Assembly: GCA_019429205.1 (NCBI GenBank)
Contig: JAHYIT010000003.1
Span: 1 to 64,000, forward strand
Origin: Mariniphaga sp.
GTDB lineage: Bacteria; Bacteroidota; Bacteroidia; Bacteroidales; Prolixibacteraceae
Direction: 5' to 3'
Length of the DNA: 64,000 bases
The position numbers and the translations under genes were made by a program. Positions 10,032-18,929 of this stretch are shown piece after piece. The notes beneath the pieces are model-generated. The model did not search any database, had not been told where the DNA came from, and saw nothing but the letters and a program-made list of their open reading frames with translations. Numbering within the stretch: the stretch's first letter is position 1; each line of letters opens with the position of its first letter.

Positions 10032-10254
10032 AGCCGCTGAATAAACGCCTTTCTGCCAAACGAACAAAAAATCTGTTCGCTCTTGCTTTTCACACAGGCA
10101 TTTCCTATTTTAGCTCCCGTAATATTTTGAAAACGAATATAAAACCAAAGGCTATGTTGAAATCCGAACAAAGAAATCCAATGGAAACTTTTTCAACCAC
10201 TCTTAAAATAACAAAATAGTCTTAAATAATAGTTTGAAACTTAAATTGCAAAAT

Positions 10255-10785
10255 ATGAAAACCACAAATTACTTATTCCTGGCCGTTTTCATTTTTGGTT
10301 GGTTAAGTTGTAATAAGGAAGAATCAGATGAAATATATACTGCTGAGGTTGAAAATTATATCGAATTATTAAAAGCGAATCAATATGAATCTATGGATTT
10401 ACCTGATTTTTCCGATAAACACATTCCTGCCCTTTTAATACATATAAATGATACTAATGTTATAAATAAGTATCCCCGCGGCCCATCTTCATATTGGCCA
10501 CAAAATCCAAATTACAGACTTGGTGTATTTGCCCTTTGGACAATTGAATTTATAAGAGTTAGATCAATCAATAGTAAAAAACTCTTTGTAGGAAGATTTC
10601 CCTCTCAAAATCCTATTATACAAAAAAGGGATGCACCTTATGAATGGATTACTGACCATGATAATGAAGCTTATGACATTGTTCGCCAGGTTTATTTGGA
10701 TTGGTGGGAAAGTAATAAAAACAAAAAATATATTGATTTTCACCATATCAATCCAATAGAAAATACTGAATACAGGTGGCATTAA
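10255..10785 (+). CDS. Small lipoprotein, DUF4943-like
   Basis: The ATG at 10255 gives a 176-residue protein with a lipoprotein signal, MKTTNYLFLAVFIFGWLSC, followed by a charged linker. The body contains YPRGPSSYWPQ, a GVFALWTIEFIR segment and Trp-rich C-terminal residues (YLDWWESNK). The pattern resembles the Bacteroidota family DUF4943, which has no known function; that assignment is from memory of the motif and is moderate. An upstream TTG frame start at 10234 is less likely because it precedes the signal peptide. A hairpin follows the stop. The gene is AT-rich compared with the oxidoreductases before it. Confidence 0.65.
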   Translation: MKTTNYLFLAVFIFGWLSCNKEESDEIYTAEVENYIELLKANQYESMDLPDFSDKHIPALLIHINDTNVINKYPRGPSSYWPQNPNYRLGVFALWTIEFIRVRSINSKKLFVGRFPSQNPIIQKRDAPYEWITDHDNEAYDIVRQVYLDWWESNKNKKYIDFHHINPIENTEYRWH

Positions 10786-10799
10786 AAATGCGGGCAAAA

Positions 10800-10830
10800 G
10801 GAACCGTTATCTCCGAAAAAGAACGGTTCC
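10800..10830. repeat. Inverted repeat after the DUF4943-like gene
   Basis: GGAACCGTT (10800-10808) pairs perfectly with AACGGTTCC (10822-10830) over a 13-base loop. No T tract follows, so it is either a Rho-assisted terminator or a REP-like element. Confidence 0.6.
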
Positions 10831-10925
10831 CTGGTTGGCCCCAGCTTAAAATGCGGCTCCTGTTTGCTTTTTCCGGCGGCAATTCCTAATTTGGCTCCAC
10901 AATATTTTATTTTAAATAACAGGAT

Positions 10926-11291
10926 ATGAAAACAACACCGGAACATGATGAACGTATGGCAAAAATGACATTCGCTTCTGTGTATCCGCACTATTTGACA
11001 AAAGTGGAAAAGAAAGGCAGAACGAAAGAAGAATTGTTTCAGGTAATAGAGTGGCTGACTGGTTTTGACGAAAAAAAGCTACAAGAACTTATTGAAAAGA
11101 AAGTAACTTTTGAAACCTTCTTTCAGAAAGCAAAATTAAACCCAAATGCTCACCTCATAAAAGGAGTAATCTGCGGATACCGGGTAGAAGAAATTGAAAA
11201 TCTGCTAACGCAAAAAGTAAGGTATTTAGACAAGTTGGTGGACGAATTGGCCAAGGGCAGAAAGATGGATAAGATTATTCGAAATAAGTAA
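10926..11291 (+). CDS. DUF2200-family protein
   Basis: This 121-residue, lysine-rich cytosolic protein contains [24 protein letters not shown] and IEWLTGF, the signature of DUF2200 (often annotated as uncharacterised). [29 protein letters not shown] residues follow (here [21 protein letters not shown]), as in the family. Full length is expected to be about 110-120 residues, so it appears intact. The start at 10926 matches the family start. The gene stands alone; no function is known. The sequence just upstream (about 10867-10910) resembles a segment at 10086-10130. Confidence 0.85.
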   Translation: MKTTPEHDERMAKMTFASVYPHYLTKVEKKGRTKEELFQVIEWLTGFDEKKLQELIEKKVTFETFFQKAKLNPNAHLIKGVICGYRVEEIENLLTQKVRYLDKLVDELAKGRKMDKIIRNK

Positions 11292-11360
11292 AAAGATTGT
11301 CTAATTTTACAACAGAAAGGAACACTGCTATCAGTCGAGTTTAAATTTGAAAAAAAACCA

Positions 11361-12242
11361 ATGAAAAAATTAACATTGCTTCATTTCATTTTGATTCTTT
11401 TTGTTACGAACGTATATTCTCAAGCTGCCTTTTTAGGATTCGGCCAGGAACAATGTGGATTAGTGGAAAATCCGGAATATACTTATTCTAATTTACAGGG
11501 ACTTTGCAGCACCCATAGCTCTATTTACAAAATCTTTTATGATGGTAATTTAGTTTACGAAAAACCATGCACCTATTTGGGATTTTACGGAGTGCTTGAC
11601 CTGTTTTTTTTTAATGACTCAACCGGATTTTTGATTGAAGGCACAAGTGGTAACATTGGCGTTTATAAAACTATAGATTATGGAAAAAACTGGAAACATC
11701 TAGGTTATGGAGCTCCAGTATTTCTGGGATTTTATGTAGTTAATGAACACAATGTCTATCTTATTACTTCAACGAATCAAGGGGGAGTATTAATAACAAA
11801 GGCATCAGATATCAAGAGGAAAAATCCTAATGATTATTTTGGTTTCAATATAATTGAAAATGAAGCCATTATTAACGATACAATTTACGGAGTTAGCTTT
11901 TGCGATATGGATATGTTGAGCTTCAAAGTGAAAGACGGAGCCGATACCATCAGTTATAAAATTGCATTTCAATATGAACCATTACCAACTTTCAGCAAGT
12001 ATTTATCCGAACCGCAGTATAAAATTTATCCAAATCCAAGCAGCGATTACATTTATTTCTCGCAAAATATATTGGATAATAAGGGGGTCGAATGTAAGTT
12101 ATATTCACTGGACGGAAGACGTGTAAAATCATCTGTAATAATTGACAATCGCATGTTCATTGGTGATCTAAAAAGAGGAATATATTTGATGGAAATAAAA
12201 ATTGGTGATATAAAAATAAAAAGAAAAATGGTAAAACAATAA
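11361..12242 (+). CDS. Secreted protein with YCF48/BNR-like repeats and T9SS type A sorting domain
   Basis: The 293-residue product starts with a Sec signal (MKKLTLLHFILILFVTNVYSQ). The middle has beta-propeller-like segments such as FFNDSTGFLIEGTSGNIGVY then KTIDYGKNWKHLG, reminiscent of photosystem-assembly or sialidase BNR repeats. The last 80 residues are a T9SS type A domain: YKIYPNPSSDYIYF, LYSLDGRRV, LKRGIYLMEI, and a basic KRKMVKQ end. Such proteins are exported by Sec, moved across the outer membrane by the type IX machinery, and cleaved or anchored on the surface. The size is small for a full propeller. Its role is unknown. Confidence 0.85.
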   Translation: MKKLTLLHFILILFVTNVYSQAAFLGFGQEQCGLVENPEYTYSNLQGLCSTHSSIYKIFYDGNLVYEKPCTYLGFYGVLDLFFFNDSTGFLIEGTSGNIGVYKTIDYGKNWKHLGYGAPVFLGFYVVNEHNVYLITSTNQGGVLITKASDIKRKNPNDYFGFNIIENEAIINDTIYGVSFCDMDMLSFKVKDGADTISYKIAFQYEPLPTFSKYLSEPQYKIYPNPSSDYIYFSQNILDNKGVECKLYSLDGRRVKSSVIIDNRMFIGDLKRGIYLMEIKIGDIKIKRKMVKQ

Positions 12243-12270
12243 CTATTGCCTGGCGAGTAGGAGCACTCCC

Positions 12271-12792
12271 CTAAAAGATTAAACTCAGCACCAGATACTT
12301 CAGGAACAGTCCCAGCACACTGAAAATCATTAAATCTCTCAGCCGGTATTTTAACAATCCTGCTGCCAGCGCAATTACGGGCGACGACAGCGGAAAAAAA
12401 TTAAACACAAAAATGGTCAGGTTCCCGTATTTTTGAATATATTTTTCTGCTTTTAAAATTCGCTTTTCACCCACAAGCCTGATTAGTGATTTCAGGCTGA
12501 AAAACAACCCGAAACTATAATCGATAAACTGCGCTGTTACCGCTGTAACAATGGCAATCCATATCAGTTCCAATTCGTGATAATAAGAAAGGTAATAGAT
12601 AAAAGCCATTTCAACCGGCATGAGGAGAAAAAACAGGTAGCCCGAAAAGTGAACCAATCCGAAAGAGGTGAGGCTTTGTGTGCGGCCTTCGTATAACTCG
12701 CGACCAATGGTAAACGAGAAAATGGCAATGGCAACAGCAGATGCAATAACAATGTAAAGGGCTTTATTCAGTTTTACTTTACTCTTTTCCAT
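12271..12792 (-). CDS. VTT-domain (SNARE-associated/DedA-like) inner-membrane protein
   Basis: This 173-residue membrane protein has about four to five hydrophobic segments. The KYGNLTIFVFNFFPLSSPVIALAAG stretch near residues 120-145 corresponds to the glycine/proline-rich re-entrant region of VTT (DedA/TVP38/TMEM41) proteins, although the canonical arginine is replaced by Asn-Phe. DedA-family members have been shown to transport undecaprenyl phosphate or other lipids; this divergent short version may not. It is single-gene and convergent with the T9SS gene, 28 bases apart. It resembles YqaA-like proteins more than true DedA. Confidence 0.65.
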   Translation of the reverse strand: MEKSKVKLNKALYIVIASAVAIAIFSFTIGRELYEGRTQSLTSFGLVHFSGYLFFLLMPVEMAFIYYLSYYHELELIWIAIVTAVTAQFIDYSFGLFFSLKSLIRLVGEKRILKAEKYIQKYGNLTIFVFNFFPLSSPVIALAAGLLKYRLRDLMIFSVLGLFLKYLVLSLIF

Positions 12793-13024
12793 TCACTTCA
12801 TTTTCAAAGGTTTTTGTTTTGAAATCTGATTTTCTGCTAAAATTATTATTTTGTGAAAGGTAATAAAAATCTAATTGACAACTGTTTGGTTTTATTCGTT
12901 TACCAAAGGATAACAAAAGATGAACGGGAAAATCGAATAATTCCTGAAAAAGTTTTGCATTGGCAGAACTAAAAGCCAAAATAGCTCAAAATAAAATTCA
13001 TAAAAAATAGGACTGACAGGCAGG
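12793..13024. other. Intergenic region without a supported gene
   Basis: This is 232 AT-rich bases upstream of the VTT gene and downstream of the glmS remnant. Short open frames here have no recognisable motifs. I see no hairpin or clear promoter. Confidence 0.5.
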
Positions 13025-13427
<403 letters not shown>

Positions 13428-13578
13428 ATGAGTTGAATGTTTAATGTTTAAAGTTTAAAGTTTCTATTTCCGGGTTTTCCCGCTACGCGGGATTAGTTCG
13501 TCCAACAATATTTGGTTCGTTGCTCTCCCAAATATCGGGACTCACTGAACAGGTTCCGAAATCTGAAAAAATAATTTT

Positions 13579-15606
13579 TTAATTTACCGTAACCGTTGAA
13601 TTTTTGGTTTGTTCCATTCGCTGAATGAGTTCGTTGCCCAGCGCTTCTTTGGTTTTCATGTGTACCTGAATTGCTTTTACCGTATCATTTTTTTCGAATT
13701 CGCCGCGAACCTGTGCAAAATCCAGTTCGCGGGCGCCGTTCTGCCCGTCAACACCAAAGCCGGTCATTTTAGACAAAGAGAATTCTTTTTTGGCATCTTC
13801 GTAAAGCAACCGGTCAATTCCGAGTACACTTTCCTTCCATTTTTCAACCACAGTAATCACATCCTGCGCAGTGAATTCTTTGATGTTTTTTCCGTAAAAC
13901 CCGGCAAACATATCGGCGGCCCAGGTCCATTCATAATTGTAATAATTTTTATGAAGGGCAACCAAAGCAGCACTTACCTCTTCGAGCATGGTCATTTCTC
14001 CGTTTTCAACCGATTTGAGCAAATTATCCAGCGCTTCAAACGGGCAAATCAATCCGGATAAATCAACCCAATTTCCTTTTCCCAATGGAGTATCCGGTTT
14101 TAATGTTTCCCTGATTTCCAGATCAGAAGCATAAACTTTTCCCTGCAAACGGGTAATGAGCGAATTGCCCAGAAATTTCCAGATGGCCATTTCATACAAT
14201 TGAATGCCGCGATCGAGCGCCCGTTTTTCAATTTTCATTTTATCGTAACTGTATTCGCTGGCAAATTCACCTGAAGATTTGCGGATATCGATAAGCTTTT
14301 TTCTGCCGTTTAACATGCGATGAACGGTAAAGGGGCTCAGCAGGTTAAAATTAATCAGGTCGAGCAGGTTAGAATCTGTCCGGTTATCGCGCCTGGGCCA
14401 TTTTTGCGAATCGCGCACTGTACCAATACTTTTCAGGTTGATGCCCGGCACCAGAATACTTTCATCGTTGCTTTCAATCAGGTACGAAAAAGGAAAATCT
14501 GCCGTGTCGCAATGTTTGTAATGGCGGCCCATTACCAGCGAAAAAGCACCGATGTGCGAAGGCCAAAGCAAATAGGAATCGCTGGTAGTTTTGGCGCCCC
14601 GCTCCATAATTCCCTGGTGAATGGGACCCAGTTTATACAAATGGTTGCTTTGGTTTGACCCGCTGCCGGCATTGAGAAACGAAAACATTCCGGCAATCAA
14701 CAAAGTGGATTTATGATGCGTAACCGTGTAAGGACCGGCAAAAACAGAGCAGGCCTCGCCATGAAATCCCTGGCAATTGGCAAAAAACAAAGAGTTGACA
14801 GCAGAGTAATGTTTGTCGAGTACGCACCCCTGCCCTATAAAACTTTTTGAAACAAGTGTAGCGTCAGTAATGCGACTTCCCGAACAAACAATAAAGGCGT
14901 CCATAATCACTCCTTCGCCAATAACAACAAGAGCTTCACGGGTACTGTTAATGCTTCCGTTCTGAAGTTTTTTGGTTCCGTCAATTGTTGTGGCAGGCCC
15001 TATTTTCACGTTCAAAATCGTATTGCAATTCAAAATTTTGGTGTGCGCGCCAATCGTTCCCTCACTGCTTTTTACCTTTTCAGTATAATCTTTCACCATA
15101 TTTTTTAAAGTTTCAATCAGCCCGGGCCGGTGCCGGTAAAGTGCCAGCATATAAGCCACATGCGTTGACAAATAGTCATACATGGGAATGGCACGTCCTC
15201 CACCCTCATTTATCGCTTCTACCATCACACCGTTTCCGAAGGTTGCTTCGCCGTCAACGGCAATGGTTGTTACGTTGTGAATGATAACCCCTTCTTCAAT
15301 AGTATAGTTGGCAATGTAACTGCGTACGTTGTGGATAAGTGCATTTCTTCCCACTTCACAATTGTGAAGCCATGCGTTGTAAATACCGGTATGAAAGGTG
15401 ATTCCGCCAACCAGTTTCACTGAATGTTGAAAGCTGTTTAACCGGATGTGCCCGGTAAACTTTACATTTTCAATATAATCGGGGCTAAAATCGGAAGAAA
15501 CTTTTACAAGGTTCCAGTCGGTGGATGAACAGCCCTGGTAAACCAATTGACCTATTTCGTCATCGTGTAGGGGACGGTAAAAATCGTTTTTTGATGTTGG
15601 AGTCAT
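13579..15606 (-). CDS. DUF4954-family protein, left-handed beta-helix sugar-nucleotide-enzyme-like
   Basis: This 675-residue protein begins MTPTSKNDFYRPLHDDEIGQL, and residues about 60-330 contain hexapeptide-like repeats (for example EVGRNALIHNVRSYIANYTI and GEGVIMDAFIVCSGSRITDA) typical of a left-handed beta-helix. The rest is helical. The family is widespread in Bacteroidota and annotated DUF4954; members resemble the acyl/nucleotidyltransferase half of GlmU-type proteins but have no proven reaction. It lies 152 bases upstream of the glmS remnant on the same strand, so the two may once have formed an amino-sugar operon (inference). A promoter with consensus elements precedes it. It appears intact. 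Confidence 0.85.
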   Translation of the reverse strand: MTPTSKNDFYRPLHDDEIGQLVYQGCSSTDWNLVKVSSDFSPDYIENVKFTGHIRLNSFQHSVKLVGGITFHTGIYNAWLHNCEVGRNALIHNVRSYIANYTIEEGVIIHNVTTIAVDGEATFGNGVMVEAINEGGGRAIPMYDYLSTHVAYMLALYRHRPGLIETLKNMVKDYTEKVKSSEGTIGAHTKILNCNTILNVKIGPATTIDGTKKLQNGSINSTREALVVIGEGVIMDAFIVCSGSRITDATLVSKSFIGQGCVLDKHYSAVNSLFFANCQGFHGEACSVFAGPYTVTHHKSTLLIAGMFSFLNAGSGSNQSNHLYKLGPIHQGIMERGAKTTSDSYLLWPSHIGAFSLVMGRHYKHCDTADFPFSYLIESNDESILVPGINLKSIGTVRDSQKWPRRDNRTDSNLLDLINFNLLSPFTVHRMLNGRKKLIDIRKSSGEFASEYSYDKMKIEKRALDRGIQLYEMAIWKFLGNSLITRLQGKVYASDLEIRETLKPDTPLGKGNWVDLSGLICPFEALDNLLKSVENGEMTMLEEVSAALVALHKNYYNYEWTWAADMFAGFYGKNIKEFTAQDVITVVEKWKESVLGIDRLLYEDAKKEFSLSKMTGFGVDGQNGARELDFAQVRGEFEKNDTVKAIQVHMKTKEALGNELIQRMEQTKNSTVTVN

Positions 15607-15626
15607 GAAATTTGTTTTTGTGTAGT

Positions 15627-15656
15627 CAAATATAGGGCAACTTCAACTTAAAACAA
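15627..15656 (-). promoter_or_regulatory. Bacteroidota-type promoter for the DUF4954 gene
   Basis: On the minus strand a TTG (15656-15654) and TATATTTG (15634-15627, matching TAnnTTTG) are separated by 19 bases. This predicts a very short leader of roughly 15 bases before ATG 15606. Confidence 0.7.
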
Positions 15657-15911
15657 TGCTAAAAAACTTAACAAAAACATGAAACAACAAGTCAAGAACT
15701 TAACATACTATTTATATATTATTAAATTTGAATTATTTAGCAAATTAAATAACCTATCAATAAATATAGGTTTAAATCAGATTTACTTAATACATTCAAG
15801 GGAAAGCAGACAGAATTCCGGTTTGATTTTGCTTTCGGTTCATTCCGGAAAATTTCCAGTTAAAGCAGAACTGAAATACAGGGCAATTTCAAAAATAATC
15901 TTCTAAAAAAA
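15657..15911. other. AT-rich intergenic region
   Basis: This is the space between the DUF4954 promoter and the methyltransferase remnant. A 75-codon plus-strand frame (15679-15906) has no recognisable domain and AT-driven composition; I do not support it as a gene. Confidence 0.5.
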
Positions 15912-16327
15912 TTACGAATCGATTCTGGCCGCTTCCCAGCCAATCATAACAGATTTCCGGGTTTTACCCCACATGTACCCACCGATAATTCCAGACGATT
16001 GTATTACTCTGTGGCATGGAATTAAAAAAGCCACCGGATTATTTCCCACTGCATTACCGACTGCTCTTGAAGATTTGGGGCTTTCAATTTTCCCGGCAAT
16101 TTCACCATAAGTTATTAATTTCCCCATGGGTATTTTCAACAAGGCTTCCCAAACCTTTAGCTGAAATTTTGTTCCTTTTAACGGGTAAATAACCGTTGAA
16201 AATGAAACGGGCTTAAATTTACCTGTGCAGCCACTTCATTCAAATCGGGCTGTTTTTGAAAGTTTTGCCCGATGTATTGTATCGCATCCGCAATACGCTG
16301 ATAATCTATTAATTCCTGCTCATTCAT
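15912..16327 (-). pseudogene. Ada/Ogt-type DNA methyltransferase remnant, internally deleted
   Basis: From ATG 16327 the minus strand reads about 50 codons of an AraC-type helix-turn-helix start (DYQRIADAIQYIGQNF ... NLSPFHFQRLFTR) and then a stop. In another frame it resumes at PLKGTKFQLKVWEALLKIPMGKLITYGEIAGKI and continues through the intact active site NPVAFLIPCHRVIQSSG to the C terminus. This is the N-terminal tip of the regulatory domain joined to the C-terminal O6-methylguanine methyltransferase lobe. Roughly 130 residues between are missing and the joint is out of frame. The shared sequence around the joint (TTTACCCGTTA) suits a short-homology deletion. A lone internal ATG (16142) could in theory express the last 76 residues, but the N-terminal lobe would be absent. 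Confidence 0.85.
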
Positions 16328-16404
16328 ATCCTGCCTTTTTCTCTGCAAAATTAAAACTCAAAGTGCGTAAAAAAATCTGATTCTTGCGCAATTTTCCATT
16401 TTTA

Positions 16405-17397
16405 TCAGATTTCTGTCAGGTAATTTACCAAACGGGTATCGTGTGTAAGCTTCAGTTTTTTACGCAACCTTACGCGGGTAACCTCCACGCTCTGGGGAGT
16501 AAGATTATTTAATCCGGCAATTTGTTTACTGGTGAGTCCCAGTTTCAGGCATGCACAAAGTTTTTTATCCTTTGCAGTTAGTTTTGGATGTTTCAGCAAA
16601 AGGCGATTTAAAAAACCAGGATGCAACTTTTCCATCTGAATTTCAACCATGTTCCAGTCAACCATTTTAACCGGATTATTTTCAAGTAGTTGCACCATCT
16701 TTTCCAGCTTACCAGAACCGTTTTTGAAATTTTCAACGGAAATGGTTCTCAATTGGCGAGTTAGTTTTGCAATGAGTTCATTTTTCTGTGAAAGTTGCAG
16801 AAGGAAAGTTACCAGTTCGCGTTCCTTAATTTCCAGTTCCGATTTAAGTCTTTCCCGGTGCCGGTTTTCCAGTTCTTTTCCGGTTGACAGATCACTTATT
16901 CTCCCCAGTGCCTTTTTGAGTTTGGTAATATCCTGAACCGAGCCCCTGATGCCAAGATACCGTCCTTCGCGGTTGTAAACGCCACGAACTGTAAATAAAC
17001 ACCAGCGCATCTGGCGGGTCCGGGTCATTATTCGAAATTCGAAAGAGGGATTAATCAAATCCTGATTCAATGCATTCTGAAGGAAACCTTCAAATTTTTC
17101 GCGGTCAGCCACATAAACCAGCAAACCGGAAAGTGACAGAGCTTCCAAAATCTGATTGGCGGTATAACCTGTAAGGTCAAGGCAAGAAGGTGAGCAGTAA
17201 TTTATTTTTCCTGATGGATCGAACCACAACTCCCAGCCAAAGGTAAAATCGGCAACCAGTTGGTAGAACTCCCTTTTTTCCTGTTCGCTTTTTAAAAGTT
17301 CGCCTTTTTCTTCCAGTTCAAACTTCAATTCAGAAATTTGAGCTTCCAGTTTTTTTACCCTATGCTCAAAATTATCTTTTTTATCCCCGGACTCCAT
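16405..17397 (-). CDS. PAS-domain transcriptional regulator with LuxR-type helix-turn-helix
   Basis: This is a 330-residue cytosolic protein. Residues 5-45 and about 165-225 are charged heptad-like coiled coils. Residues about 47-160 form a PAS sensor domain (WFDPSGKINYCSPSCLDLTGYT ... FEFRIMTRTRQMRWCL, then RGSVQDITKLKKA). The last 65 residues, TAKDKKLCACLKLGLTSKQIA then LTPQSVEVTRVRLRKKL, are a LuxR/GerE-like DNA-binding helix-turn-helix. There is no receiver or kinase domain, so it appears to be a one-component regulator sensing a small ligand, redox or membrane state through PAS. It is monocistronic, with sodA upstream in the same direction behind a terminator. The target genes are unknown. 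Confidence 0.85.
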   Translation of the reverse strand: MESGDKKDNFEHRVKKLEAQISELKFELEEKGELLKSEQEKREFYQLVADFTFGWELWFDPSGKINYCSPSCLDLTGYTANQILEALSLSGLLVYVADREKFEGFLQNALNQDLINPSFEFRIMTRTRQMRWCLFTVRGVYNREGRYLGIRGSVQDITKLKKALGRISDLSTGKELENRHRERLKSELEIKERELVTFLLQLSQKNELIAKLTRQLRTISVENFKNGSGKLEKMVQLLENNPVKMVDWNMVEIQMEKLHPGFLNRLLLKHPKLTAKDKKLCACLKLGLTSKQIAGLNNLTPQSVEVTRVRLRKKLKLTHDTRLVNYLTEI

Positions 17398-17493
17398 TCC
17401 ATTCTTTCATTTAATTCTTGTAAATGTAATCTTTTGGATAAAACTGCACAACCACGGAGATTTCTGATTAACATAAAACTAAAGAAAAAAGCA

Positions 17494-17522
17494 AGAAAAA
17501 CCCCGGAGTCCTCACTCCGGGG
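17494..17522 (-). terminator. Rho-independent terminator of sodA
   Basis: CCCCGGAGT (17501-17509) pairs perfectly with ACTCCGGGG (17514-17522) over a four-base loop. On the minus strand the hairpin is followed by TTTTTCTT. It lies 19 bases after the sodA stop. Confidence 0.9.
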
Positions 17523-17540
17523 AAAAAAACCAAAAATCAA

Positions 17541-18140
17541 CTAACCTTTAAACCGCCTGGCGACTTCGTCCCAGTTGATGAGATTCCAGAATGCATTTAC
17601 ATAATCCGGACGTCTGTTTTGATAATTCAGGTAATAGGCGTGTTCCCACACATCAACTCCCAGGACGGGAGTGCCCTGAACATCTGCAACATCCATCAGC
17701 GGATTATCCTGATTGGGCGTGGACGAAACCACCATTTTATTGTTTTGAAGAACCAACCATGCCCAACCTGATCCAAACCGCGTTAAAGCAGCCTGGACAA
17801 ATGACTCACGGAAATTTTCTACTGAACCAAATGATTCGTTAAGTGCATCGAGCAGCACGCCTTCAGGCTTCGGAGATCCACCCGGCGCCATTACTTCCCA
17901 ATACAAATTATGATTGTAATATCCTCCTCCATTGTTTCGAACAGCTGTGGATTGACCTGAAATTCCTTTCAGAATTTCTTCAATGCTTTTTCCTTCGAGC
18001 GCACTTCCTGAAACAGCATTATTCAGGTTAGTTGTATAACCTGCATGATGTTTTGTGTGGTGAATTTCCATGGTGCGCGCATCAATGTGCGGTTCCAGCG
18101 CTGTGTAATCGTAACCTAATTTTGGTAATTCAAATGCCAT
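17541..18140 (-). CDS. sodA: Superoxide dismutase, Mn-type (Fe/Mn family)
   Basis: The 199-residue protein converts superoxide to oxygen and hydrogen peroxide in the cytosol. Metal ligands are visible: His27 in [12 protein letters not shown], the His in [11 protein letters not shown], and Asp and His in [20 protein letters not shown]. Gly at the GGGYYNH position and Gln in TPNQDNPLM match the Mn-type pattern rather than the Gln/Ala pattern of Fe enzymes; cambialistic use cannot be excluded. There is no signal peptide. It has its own promoter and terminator, so it is monocistronic. Full length matches the family. Confidence 0.96.
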   Translation of the reverse strand: MAFELPKLGYDYTALEPHIDARTMEIHHTKHHAGYTTNLNNAVSGSALEGKSIEEILKGISGQSTAVRNNGGGYYNHNLYWEVMAPGGSPKPEGVLLDALNESFGSVENFRESFVQAALTRFGSGWAWLVLQNNKMVVSSTPNQDNPLMDVADVQGTPVLGVDVWEHAYYLNYQNRRPDYVNAFWNLINWDEVARRFKG

Positions 18141-18191
18141 ATCGTTTTGTTCTTTTTATATGATTAATAAAATACTTTTTTGTCTTATTTG

Positions 18192-18223
18192 CAAATATAA
18201 AGTACGTTTTCTGGTTGTGCAAA
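18192..18223 (-). promoter_or_regulatory. Consensus Bacteroidota promoter for sodA
   Basis: Minus-strand TTTG (18223-18220) is followed after 20 bases by TATATTTG (18199-18192), a full match to the -33 and -7 elements of the phylum's housekeeping sigma factor. The predicted leader is about 45 bases. Confidence 0.85.
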
Positions 18224-18244
18224 TATTTCAAGATAAAAACACAT

Positions 18245-18400
18245 GGAAATCCTTTATTGTTCATCGAGTTTGTATATTATTTTCTAAATCCTCTTTGGGA
18301 GAATCATGCCCTTTGGCTGGCCATGGTGCTTTTTATGTTTGCAGGCGGGGTTATTCAAACTTTTCTTTTCAGGCGTTCTTTTTTTTCCCGGATTCAATAA
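18245..18400 (+). pseudogene. Possible C-terminal remnant of a MATE-type efflux pump
   Basis: An in-frame segment, FVYYFLNPLWENHALWLAMV then LFMFAGGVIQTFLFRR, looks like the last transmembrane helix of MATE-family exporters, which often ends LW.A...FM..RG. It stops at TAA 18398-18400. Nothing upstream continues it, and the sodA promoter lies in the opposite strand just before. If correct, more than 400 residues of the pump have been lost. The resemblance is from motif memory over about 45 residues and could be chance. Confidence 0.35.
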
Positions 18401-18456
18401 AACCAACGAACTCGTTGAAGTTATCGCCTTTTTGGTTAGATGTTACTATTCAAATT

Positions 18457-18525
18457 CGACCTCACTGAGGTCGTTTTGCATTGTTGTTTCGGTTGATGCT
18501 ATAAACATTCGACCTCGCTGAGGTC
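18457..18525. repeat. Two copies of the GACCTC-GAGGTC palindromic repeat
   Basis: CGACCTCACTGAGGTCG (18457-18473) and GACCTCGCTGAGGTC (18511-18525) are two palindromes 53 bases apart, with a TATAAACATTCG spacer end. In reverse complement they match the unit of the tandem array at 52274-52456, including the GAATGTTTATAGCA segment. Confidence 0.85.
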
Positions 18526-18554
18526 ATTTCTTATTGATGTACCGTTGCAACTGG

Positions 18555-18800
18555 TTAATTTGCCAGTTTCCGGATTAGACCAAGTAAAGCCAACAAAACA
18601 ACCGCCCCGATTACCGCGGTTACCAATGTGCCAAAAAATCCGCTGTTGACAAATATTCCAAGTTTGTGCAGCAGCCAATTGCCAAACCAGGCGCCGGCAA
18701 TTCCCACAATAACATTCAGCAAACATCCGTAACCTTTTCCGCGAACAATGAGCCCTGCAATGGCGCCGGCAATCAGGCCGATTAACAATACATAAAGCAT
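18555..18800 (-). CDS. GlsB/YeaQ/YmgE-family stress membrane protein
   Basis: The ATG at 18800 gives 81 residues with three hydrophobic helices and the family pattern GLIAGAIAGLIVRGKGYGCLLNVIVG then GIAGAWFGNWL. The longer frame from 18866 adds an unconvincing leader. Members are small inner-membrane proteins induced by general stress in many bacteria; their biochemical role is unknown. The gene stands alone between a repeat and the MFS terminator. Length matches the family. Confidence 0.88.
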   Translation of the reverse strand: MLYVLLIGLIAGAIAGLIVRGKGYGCLLNVIVGIAGAWFGNWLLHKLGIFVNSGFFGTLVTAVIGAVVLLALLGLIRKLAN

Positions 18801-18855
18801 ATTCAATGGTTTTAGAATTTCATTCAAATTACAAAAACATCGCCGTATAAAAAAG

Positions 18856-18904
18856 AAGCTGTTCAAAAAACTCTGAAATGAATTGAAAGTTTTCGGAACA
18901 GCCT
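18856..18904 (-). terminator. Terminator after the MFS gene
   Basis: GCTGTTC (18858-18864) pairs with GAACAGC (18896-18902), continuing with an inner AAAACT/AGTTTT pairing. On the minus strand a TTCTTTTTTA tract follows. Confidence 0.75.
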
Positions 18905-18929
18905 CTCTTGCTATAGGGTAGTGAATAGT

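Noticed and set aside
10153..10221. 21-codon frame (MLKSEQRNPMETFSTT...)
   Set aside because: It is too short and has no recognisable family. It follows a promoter-like stretch but could be chance or the start of a lost gene.
15679..15906. 75-codon plus-strand gene
   Set aside because: No signal, domain or family resemblance; it lies antisense to the region between two minus-strand genes and has AT-driven composition.
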